Source of the DNA: Acidobacteriota bacterium
GTDB taxonomy: Bacteria > Acidobacteriota > Holophagae > Thermotomaculales > Thermotomaculaceae
DNA length: 10,483 bases
Direction of reading: 5' to 3'
Assembly (NCBI GenBank): GCA_027038695.1
Contig: JALWHA010000182.1
Span: forward strand, 1-10,483
A program made the translations under genes and the position numbers. A model generated the notes under the pieces. That model saw only the letters and a list, made by a program, of their open reading frames with translations, did no database searches and had not been told where the DNA came from. This document shows, one piece after another, positions 1 through 5,229 of the stretch (the first letter of the stretch is position 1; each line of letters opens with the position of its first letter).

Positions 1-34
1 TTGCTAATAGTTTCTGATAGAAACCAGGTTCCAT
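1..34 (-). CDS. Start of an unidentified gene, cut by the window edge
   Basis: An ATG lies 2 bases after the stop of the exported coiled-coil gene, on the same strand. The frame stays open to the window edge and gives MEPGFYQKLLA. A GGGA about 12 bases upstream could be a weak ribosome binding site. The short peptide resembles the opening of PAS-type sensor proteins (a Phe-Tyr-x-x-Leu-Leu pattern before the first PAS helix), but eleven residues cannot establish this. The tight spacing suggests co-transcription with the upstream gene. Confidence 0.4.
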   Translation of the reverse strand, partial: MEPGFYQKLLA

Positions 35-36
35 TT

Positions 37-786
37 TTAAATCAAATCCCTGTACCAGCCGGGTAGTGCTCCCGCTCTCCTTGCTTTGTCTTTTAAGTCT
101 TCTTTTTGTTTTTTATATTTTTTTAATTTGCTCTCAAGCACTTTTTTTTGTTTTTCAAGTTTGCTTATCTGCCCGTTAATCTTCATAATCATTATATTAT
201 CGTCTGTATTTAACTTCTGGCTTGTTAACCTATTTAACTCTTCTTGAATTACATTAATCTCATCTTTTGTGTTAGTTATTGAGTTATTAACTCTTATAAA
301 CTGTGAACGCCAATATTTCTTTGCATCTTCCTCATTCATTTCTCCTGAATCTGAAGCATCTCCCTCGCTTAAGTTAGAATCTTTTGCACCCTCATTTTTC
401 CATGATGTCCACGGGTTTGTTTCCTTTTTGTCCTTAGTCTTTTTCCCCTTTTTTTCTTTTTTTCCTACAGTCGCCTCGGTAATAATCAACGGGGGTTTGG
501 AGGAATGCTTAACCGAAGGGATTACTTTAATCTTCTTTTTTTGCTTAACAATTTTTTTAGATTTAGGTTCAGGCTTATTTGCTTCTTCGGTTCTCTTAAA
601 ATCAACCAATTTTTTTAAAAAGACAATCTTCTTGCCGTCGGGCATTACCCCGATTATTCTTTTCGGAGAAAAATCAGGCTTTTCTTTTAAAACAATCACT
701 CCTCCGTTTATAAAATAAACCTTATAAATTCCCGCAAACAAATTAAGGGAAAAAATCACAAAAAGTAAAATCAAAAACTTTCTCAT
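37..786 (-). CDS. Exported Lys-rich coiled-coil protein of unknown function
   Basis: A 249-residue protein whose function I do not recognise. It starts with a Sec signal peptide: MRKF, a hydrophobic stretch at residues 4-16, and probable cleavage after Ala18 (NLFA). Residues 20-70 look like a small beta domain (YKVYFINGGVIVLKEKP, then MPDGKKIVFLKKLVDF). Residues 70-155 are low complexity, Lys/Pro-rich and then Ser/Asp/Glu-rich, and probably disordered. Residues 157-237 form a strongly charged helix with coiled-coil character. The protein ends in a short motif, RRAGALPGWYRDLI. The signal peptide, beta domain, disordered linker, coiled coil and GW tail resemble a group of uncharacterised secreted proteins that I associate with Acidobacteriota; this is a memory-based impression. 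The ATG at 786 follows a run of six G (GGGGGG), which fits a ribosome binding site. The gene is divergent from nrdR. Probable location: periplasm. Confidence 0.8.
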   Translation of the reverse strand: MRKFLILLFVIFSLNLFAGIYKVYFINGGVIVLKEKPDFSPKRIIGVMPDGKKIVFLKKLVDFKRTEEANKPEPKSKKIVKQKKKIKVIPSVKHSSKPPLIITEATVGKKEKKGKKTKDKKETNPWTSWKNEGAKDSNLSEGDASDSGEMNEEDAKKYWRSQFIRVNNSITNTKDEINVIQEELNRLTSQKLNTDDNIMIMKINGQISKLEKQKKVLESKLKKYKKQKEDLKDKARRAGALPGWYRDLI

Positions 787-818
787 AGAAACCCCCCGAA
801 ATATTTATTCTAAATTAA

Positions 819-877
819 TTTTATCACTAAAAATAAAGAGAAAAGCATATAAATTAATAAATTTGATTTTTATCACT
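819..877 (+). repeat. Two direct copies of TTTTATCACT in the nrdR upstream region
   Basis: The 10-mer TTTTATCACT occurs at 819-828 and again at 868-877, with a start-to-start distance of 49 bases. Each copy is followed by an A-rich run. The second copy lies in the spacer between the predicted -35 and -10 boxes of nrdR. The first lies nearer the divergent coiled-coil gene. This could be a pair of operator half-sites, but AT-rich DNA produces such matches by chance. Confidence 0.4.
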
Positions 878-890
878 TAAAACCTATAAT
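863..890 (+). promoter_or_regulatory. Promoter of the nrdR-hsp20-lon operon
   Basis: A perfect -10 box, TATAAT, lies at 885-890. A -35-like TTGATT lies at 863-868, with a 16-base spacer. Transcription is expected to start near 897-898, at the A of the nrdR ATG. No other convincing promoter or CIRCE-type heat-shock inverted repeat was seen in the 111-base divergent region. Confidence 0.6.
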
Positions 891-897
891 TAAAGGT

Positions 898-1368
898 ATG
901 AGGTGTCCGTTTTGCAAAGAAAACAACGATAAAGTAATTGATTCTAGAGAAATTAACGAAGGAAAAGTTATAAGAAGAAGAAGGGAATGCGTAAACTGCG
1001 GCAAGAGATTTACAACATACGAAAGAGTAGAAGAGAATCCTATCAGGGTTATAAAAAGAGACGGAAGAATAGAGAGTTTTAACAGGGAAAAATTATTAAA
1101 CGGCATATTAAAAGCCTGCGAGAAAAGGCCTGTTAAAATTGAAGAGATAGAAAACTTAATTGACGATATTGTGGCACAACTCTACCAAAAGGGGGATAGA
1201 GAAATCCCCGCAACCGAGATCGGGGAAATCATTATGGAAAAATTAAAAGCACTTGATTCTGTTGCATATGTGCGTTTTGCGTCAGTGTACAGGGATTTTA
1301 AAGATGTTGAAGAGTTTTTAAAAGAGATACAGAGATTAATGAAAAAGGGGGAAGGAAATGATAGGTGA
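898..1368 (+). CDS. nrdR: Transcriptional repressor NrdR of ribonucleotide reductase genes
   Basis: A 156-residue protein, the usual NrdR length. NrdR is a cytoplasmic repressor that senses ATP/dATP through an ATP-cone and binds paired NrdR boxes before ribonucleotide reductase genes. The N-terminal zinc ribbon is complete (Cys3, Cys6, Cys31, Cys34), with the basic stretch RRRREC at 26-31. The ATP-cone covers about residues 49-139 (VIKRDGRIESFNREKL, then VAYVRFASVYRDF). The ATG at 898 is fixed by the family's conserved beginning, MRCPFC. It has no properly spaced ribosome binding site: an AAAGG ends 1 base before the ATG. The -10 box at 885-890 puts the transcript start at or just before the ATG, so translation is probably leaderless. 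The gene overlaps hsp20 by 11 bases. No reductase gene or NrdR box was found in this window, so its targets lie elsewhere. Confidence 0.96.
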   Translation: MRCPFCKENNDKVIDSREINEGKVIRRRRECVNCGKRFTTYERVEENPIRVIKRDGRIESFNREKLLNGILKACEKRPVKIEEIENLIDDIVAQLYQKGDREIPATEIGEIIMEKLKALDSVAYVRFASVYRDFKDVEEFLKEIQRLMKKGEGNDR

Positions 1369-1783
1369 TATCTTCCATGAATTAAAACACCTTGAAAAAG
1401 AGATAAAAAAAATGCTTTCAGAGTATCCCCGTGCAGGCATTACATCTTTTTTCCCACCTATAGATATCTTTGAAAAAAAGGGAGAAATAAAAATTTATGT
1501 GGATTTGCCGGGATTTAACATAGAAGACTTAAAATTAGAGATTGAGGAAAAGCACCTGTTTATAAAAGGAACGAAAAAGATTGACAAAACCGGAGATAAA
1601 GGATTAAATTTCATATGCCTGGAACGAAAGTTCGGGAATTTTGAGAGAAGAATATTCTTAGGGAAAGAACCTGATACAGAAAAAATTGAAGCAATTCTAT
1701 CAAAAGGGGTTTTAAAAATTTCTATCCCCTTTAAACAGGAAAAAAGCACGAAAGTGGAAATTAAAATCAGAGAAGAGGAGTGA
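1358..1783 (+). CDS. Small heat shock protein, Hsp20/alpha-crystallin family
   Basis: A 141-residue ATP-independent holdase that binds unfolding proteins in the cytoplasm and forms oligomers. A short helical N-terminal arm (residues 1-30) precedes the alpha-crystallin domain at about 34-128. The domain opens with PPIDIFEKKGEIKIYVDLPG and contains the typical AILSKGVLKISIP strand (112-123, with the conserved Gly-Val-Leu). The C-terminal tail VEIKI (133-137) supplies the I/V-x-I motif that docks neighbouring dimers. The ATG at 1358 lies inside the last codons of nrdR and follows GGAAGG, so its translation is probably coupled to nrdR. The stop is 2 bases before the lon ATG. Sitting directly before lon places chaperone and protease in one transcript. 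No heat-shock promoter of its own was seen. Confidence 0.93.
   Translation: MIGDIFHELKHLEKEIKKMLSEYPRAGITSFFPPIDIFEKKGEIKIYVDLPGFNIEDLKLEIEEKHLFIKGTKKIDKTGDKGLNFICLERKFGNFERRIFLGKEPDTEKIEAILSKGVLKISIPFKQEKSTKVEIKIREEE
1775..1780 (+). promoter_or_regulatory. Ribosome binding site that fixes the lon start
   Basis: GAGGAG encodes the last two Glu residues of Hsp20 and lies 5 bases before the ATG at 1786. This favours 1786 over the in-frame GTG at 1780, which would overlap this site itself. Confidence 0.75.
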
Positions 1784-1785
1784 TT

Positions 1786-4149
1786 ATGGAAAAAGTGCTG
1801 GAAAATTTAAGCGAACCTGAATTCAACACTCCGGACATACTTCCAGTATTACCTTTAAGGGATACGGTTGTGTTTCCGTTTTTTTTAATACCCTTATCAG
1901 TAGGAAGGCCTTCATCAATTGAAGCAGTTAACGCTGCATTGGAGGGACAGAGGTTTATATTTCTTGCCACACAAGTTAGCCCCGAAATTGAAGAACCAAC
2001 AATAGGCCAACTTTACCCGATAGGGACAGTAGGCGTAATAATAAAAATGCTTAAAATGCCGGACGAAACTTTAAGAATACTCGTACAAGGGATTCACAGG
2101 GCAAGAATCAAAAGTTTAAATGACGGAAAACCTTATTACAAAGCGGCAATAGAGAGGATCAACGATCAAATAATAGAAAAAGACGTTAAAGTGGAAGCCT
2201 TAATGAGAACCGCACTTGAGCAATTCGAAAAGGCGGTTAATTTAGGGAAAAGTGTCCCGCCGGAATTTTTAAGTATGATAACAACGATTGAAGAACCGGG
2301 GAAATTAACCGATTTCATAACAAATCATCTTAATCTAAAAATAGAAGAAATGATTGAACTTCTTGAAGAAACAAATCCCATCAAAAGACTTGAAAAAATA
2401 AATAATTACCTTGCAAAAGAAATTGCCGTTCTGGAACTGCAAAAAAAGATAACATTAGAAGCCAAAGGAGAAATAGACAAATCTCAGAAAGAATACTTCT
2501 TAAGGCAACAGTTAAAAGCAATTTTGCACGAATTAGGGGAATCGGAAGACTTTGAACAGGAATTGGAAGAGTACAGGGAAAAACTAAAAAAAATACCTTT
2601 AAATGAAGAGGCTAAAAAAGAGGCCGAGAAACAGATAAAAAGACTTGCGAGAATGCACGGGGATTCGGCTGAGGCAAGCGTTGTCAGAACTTACCTTGAC
2701 TGGCTTTTTGACCTGCCCTGGGGAGAATATACCGAAGACAATTTGGAAATAATTAAGGCAAAGAACATTCTTGATAAAGAGCATTACGGGTTAAAAGAGG
2801 TAAAAGAGAGGATTCTTGAATACCTTGCGGTAAGAAAGATAAAAAAGGATATGAAAGGCCCTATCCTTTGCTTTGTAGGACCTCCCGGAGTAGGAAAAAC
2901 ATCGTTAGGCCATTCAATAGCAAATGCCTTAAACAGAGAGTTTATAAGAATGTCCATAGGGGGGGTAAAAGACGAGGCAGAAATAAGAGGGCATAGAAGA
3001 ACTTACGTAGGTGCGATGCCGGGAAGGATTATTCAGGGAATAAAACAGGCAGGAACCATGAACCCTGTTTTTATGCTTGACGAGGTTGACAAAATAGGTG
3101 CCGATTTCAGGGGAGACCCTTCAAACGCATTGCTTGAGGCTTTAGACCCCGAGCAAAATAACTCATTCAGAGATCATTATTTAGGAGTGCCTTTTGATTT
3201 GTCGGGGGTAATGTTTATCACAACCGCAAACCAGCTTGACACCATTCAGCCTGCATTTTTAGACAGAATGGAAGTGATTCAAATACCCGGTTACACTCTT
3301 GAGGAAAAGGTTGAGATTGCAAAAAGGCATTTAATCCCAAAACAGATGAAGGAAAACGGCGTTCCGAAAGGCAAGATAAAAATCACATCGGGGGCCATAA
3401 AGAAAATTGTTGAAGGATATACAAGGGAAGCGGGGGTTAGAAACCTTGAACGGCTGATAAACAAACTTATAAGAAAAATTATATTCAAAATGGTTGAAAA
3501 TAATGAGTTTGAGAACCCTGAAGTTAAATACACCGTTAAAGCAAAAGACGTGCGCAAGTATTTAGGGGTAGAAAAAGTGCTTGAAGACAGAAGGTTAAAG
3601 GAAAACAGAATAGGGGTTGCGACAGGTCTTGCGTGGACACCATTCGGCGGCGATATACTTTTTATAGAGACATCTGTTATGAGGGGAAGCGGAAGGTTAA
3701 TACTAACGGGACAGTTAGGGGATGTAATGAAAGAATCTGCACAGGCTGCTTTAAGTTATTTAAGGGCTAATGAGAAGAAGCACAAACTCACAGAATTTCC
3801 ATTCGATAAAAAGGATATTCACATACATGTTCCGGCAGGTGCAATCCCCAAAGACGGGCCTTCAGCAGGCATCACCCTTGCTACATCCCTTTTATCAGCA
3901 TTAACAGAAAAGCCTGTTAAAGCAAGTGTTGCTATGACGGGAGAGATAACATTAAGGGGTGATGTGCTTGCGGTAGGGGGATTAAAAGAAAAGATACTTG
4001 CGGCAAAGAGGGCTGGCATTACCGAGATAATTGCACCAAAAGAAAACCAGAACGAGATTGAAGAGATAGAACCTCAATACCTTGAAGGATTGAATATTCA
4101 TTATGTAAAGTCTGTTGACGAGGTTTTCAAACTTGCAATCGAAAAATAA
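1786..4149 (+). CDS. lon: ATP-dependent protease La (Lon)
   Basis: A 787-residue LonA-type protease, close to the usual length. It forms a cytoplasmic hexamer that unfolds and degrades damaged and regulatory proteins. In order: the substrate-binding LonN domain at about 18-212 (opening VLPLRDTVVFP); a helical coiled-coil linker at about 213-310; an AAA+ module with Walker A GPPGVGKTS at 365-373 (Lys371) and Walker B VFMLDEVDKIG (Asp432, Glu433); a sensor region FITTANQLD; and the serine protease domain, with catalytic Ser693 in PKDGPSAGI and Lys736 in GGLKEK. The Ser-Lys spacing of 43 residues equals that in E. coli Lon. Every catalytic element is present, so it should be active. It is the last gene of the nrdR-hsp20-lon operon, 2 bases after the hsp20 stop. 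It ends 9 bases from the convergent pgeF stop. Confidence 0.98.
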   Translation: MEKVLENLSEPEFNTPDILPVLPLRDTVVFPFFLIPLSVGRPSSIEAVNAALEGQRFIFLATQVSPEIEEPTIGQLYPIGTVGVIIKMLKMPDETLRILVQGIHRARIKSLNDGKPYYKAAIERINDQIIEKDVKVEALMRTALEQFEKAVNLGKSVPPEFLSMITTIEEPGKLTDFITNHLNLKIEEMIELLEETNPIKRLEKINNYLAKEIAVLELQKKITLEAKGEIDKSQKEYFLRQQLKAILHELGESEDFEQELEEYREKLKKIPLNEEAKKEAEKQIKRLARMHGDSAEASVVRTYLDWLFDLPWGEYTEDNLEIIKAKNILDKEHYGLKEVKERILEYLAVRKIKKDMKGPILCFVGPPGVGKTSLGHSIANALNREFIRMSIGGVKDEAEIRGHRRTYVGAMPGRIIQGIKQAGTMNPVFMLDEVDKIGADFRGDPSNALLEALDPEQNNSFRDHYLGVPFDLSGVMFITTANQLDTIQPAFLDRMEVIQIPGYTLEEKVEIAKRHLIPKQMKENGVPKGKIKITSGAIKKIVEGYTREAGVRNLERLINKLIRKIIFKMVENNEFENPEVKYTVKAKDVRKYLGVEKVLEDRRLKENRIGVATGLAWTPFGGDILFIETSVMRGSGRLILTGQLGDVMKESAQAALSYLRANEKKHKLTEFPFDKKDIHIHVPAGAIPKDGPSAGITLATSLLSALTEKPVKASVAMTGEITLRGDVLAVGGLKEKILAAKRAGITEIIAPKENQNEIEEIEPQYLEGLNIHYVKSVDEVFKLAIEK

Positions 4150-4150
4150 C

Positions 4151-4171
4151 AGGGGGGGTTATTCTCCCCCT
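4151..4171. terminator. Hairpin between convergent lon and pgeF
   Basis: On the plus strand AGGGGGG pairs with TCCCCCT (one G-T wobble) around a 7-base loop. No good T-run follows in the lon direction. On the minus strand a 6-bp stem is followed shortly by TTATTTTT, which fits intrinsic termination of pgeF better. The pgeF stop codon lies in the loop, and the stem encodes its last Gly-Gly-Glu. It probably works mainly for pgeF and perhaps for both genes. Confidence 0.55.
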
Positions 4172-4815
4172 CTAATCCCTATAAAATTTATATTTCTGAA
4201 ATCCGTTTTATTTCTCCTGTACGAGTGAAAATAAGAATGGTGTTTTGTGCAGTATTTTGACATTTCAATACTTTTTCTGTCAATCCCATTAAGCACAAGT
4301 TTTTCATAGGCATAAGACTTTAAATCAAGAAGGAATTTACCATTTTCCCCCCTTAAAAACTTGTCTGGAAAGTTTTCCGCTACATCTTTTCCAACTTCAT
4401 AACAGTTTCCGCAAATTGAAACCCCTACAATTGCCCTTAATTTTTCAGGGTTTACCCCTTTCTCTTTAATGTCCCTAAAAAAATTTTCAAAAATTCCGTT
4501 AACAAACCCTCTCCAGCCTGCGTGAATAATACCAACAAAATTATCCCCAAAGACATAGACAGGCACGCAGTCTGCTGTAAAAACACAGAGAAAAATGTCT
4601 TTTTGAAAAGTAAATAATGCGTCTCCCTCAACACCCTTTACCTCACCATTAACCTCAATAACCTTTCCAGAATGAATTTGTTTAAGATAGGCAAAGCCTT
4701 TAAACCCTAAAAAATTTGAATACTCTTCTGCCAGTGAAACTTTTTCTCCATCTGTTTTAAAACTTACACCTGCAATAACATTCTTATTATTTGTCGGAAA
4801 AAGCAGCGCCTTCAT
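4159..4815 (-). CDS. pgeF: Peptidoglycan editing factor PgeF (YfiH/laccase-domain family)
   Basis: A 218-residue protein of the family once named multicopper polyphenol oxidase (YfiH/YlmD). Members have been reported to clear wrongly made UDP-MurNAc-L-Ser from cell wall synthesis, and others to act on purine nucleosides. The metal and active-site motifs are present: QIHSG (His48), TADCVPVY (Cys83) and HAGWRG (His98). The C-terminal FHSYRR motif is also seen. The usual GPSIGPCCYEV segment is replaced by GVSICGNCYEVG at 131-142, so the cysteine arrangement differs. It is somewhat shorter than typical members (about 240-250). The ATG at 4815 follows AGAGAGG at a spacing of 9 bases. It has its own promoter (boxes at 4876-4881 and 4899-4904) and appears to be transcribed alone, ending at the hairpin shared with lon. 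Confidence 0.92.
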   Translation of the reverse strand: MKALLFPTNNKNVIAGVSFKTDGEKVSLAEEYSNFLGFKGFAYLKQIHSGKVIEVNGEVKGVEGDALFTFQKDIFLCVFTADCVPVYVFGDNFVGIIHAGWRGFVNGIFENFFRDIKEKGVNPEKLRAIVGVSICGNCYEVGKDVAENFPDKFLRGENGKFLLDLKSYAYEKLVLNGIDRKSIEMSKYCTKHHSYFHSYRRNKTDFRNINFIGIRGGE

Positions 4816-4851
4816 CTTTAAAAACCTCTCTTCTATATCATTTTTAATCCA

Positions 4852-5064
4852 TTAATAATCTGTTAATAAAGTTATAGTATAAGAATATTGTGCACGTATG
4901 GCAAATTTCTCAATCAGGATAACCATGTGCTTTTCCGGAACTGGGTTTAAATTTACATATTCTACAAACACCATTAAACAGCCTCCCTCAAACTTATTTA
5001 ATTGTAATACAGGTAAAAAAACTACCACAAATAGCAAATACAATTTTGCCTTTTTCGTAAACAT
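4852..5064 (-). CDS. Possible small protein, unknown function
   Basis: A 70-codon open frame on the strand of the neighbouring genes, in the otherwise gene-poor interval 4816-5187. From the ATG at 5064 it begins MFTKKAKLYLLFVVVFLP, a signal-peptide or membrane-anchor shape, after a modest GGGTG site. A second possible start at 4974 has a much stronger ribosome binding site, GAGGGAGG at 4982-4989, 7 bases upstream, and would give 40 residues (MVFVEYVNLNPVPEKH and onward). Its 3' end covers the predicted pgeF promoter. I recognise no family. It may be a real small protein, a gene remnant, or chance. The opposite-strand frame at 4898-5083 looks less protein-like. Confidence 0.33.
   Translation of the reverse strand: MFTKKAKLYLLFVVVFLPVLQLNKFEGGCLMVFVEYVNLNPVPEKHMVILIEKFAIRAQYSYTITLLTDY
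4876..4904 (-). promoter_or_regulatory. Promoter of pgeF
   Basis: On the minus strand the -35 box TTGCCA (4899-4904) and the -10 box TATACT (4876-4881) are separated by exactly 17 bases. Transcription should start near 4869 and leave a leader of about 54 bases before the pgeF ATG. Confidence 0.6.
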
Positions 5065-5097
5065 AAAACACCCAAATACGTAGTATGGGGAGAGATT

Positions 5098-5229
5098 ATG
5101 ATAGTAAATTATATCTGCCCCAAATGCGGACATACCAAATATGAAACAGGCGAGATCAGGACTACATACGGATTACAGTATAAAAAACTAAAAGTCTTTA
5201 GAAGCAAATTTAAGGTCATAGTTTTTTAA
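5098..5229 (+). pseudogene. Truncated zinc-ribbon protein (nucleic-acid-binding type)
   Basis: A 43-codon frame with a good ribosome binding site (GGGGAGAG at 5087-5094) before the ATG at 5098. It begins MIVNYICPKCGHTKYETGEI. This matches the start of a family of small zinc-ribbon proteins (I believe DUF2082/PF09855), where CPKCG-x-x-x-YETGEIR is followed about 25 residues later by a second Cys-x-x-Cys-Gly-Tyr-Thr. Here the match continues to KFKVIVF, where the last Phe stands at the place of the third Cys, and a TAA follows at once. The second Cys pair is absent in all three frames downstream, so this looks like a 3'-truncated gene rather than a frameshift. The last 42 bases overlap the convergent HD-GYP gene. 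A functional one-knuckle peptide, which might bind zinc as a dimer, is possible but less likely. Confidence 0.55.

Noticed and set aside
269..718. Plus-strand frame of 149 codons opposite the coiled-coil gene
   Set aside because: It is rich in Phe/Ser/Leu, as expected for the antisense of a Lys/Glu-rich gene. It lacks a recognisable domain and lies wholly inside a better supported gene.
787..897. Search for CIRCE or NrdR-box operators before the nrdR operon
   Set aside because: Neither the TTAGCACTC/GAGTGCTAA inverted repeat nor a paired NrdR-box pattern is present.
1262..1291. Possible internal promoter before hsp20 (TTGCAT ... TGTACA, 18-base spacer)
   Set aside because: The -10 box is poor and it lies within conserved nrdR coding sequence. 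It is not strong enough to report.
1780..1785. GTG at 1780 as the lon start, two codons earlier
   Set aside because: It overlaps the GAGGAG ribosome binding site itself. The ATG at 1786 has ideal spacing.
4898..5083. Plus-strand frame of 61 codons between pgeF and the HD-GYP gene
   Set aside because: Its Asn/Thr/Ser/Phe-rich composition and lack of a ribosome binding site suggest chance. The opposite strand gives a more protein-like reading.
5058..5086. Possible promoter before the zinc-ribbon remnant (TAAACA, 17 bases, TAGTAT)
   Set aside because: Both boxes match only four of six positions, and the start would fall in or after the ribosome binding site.
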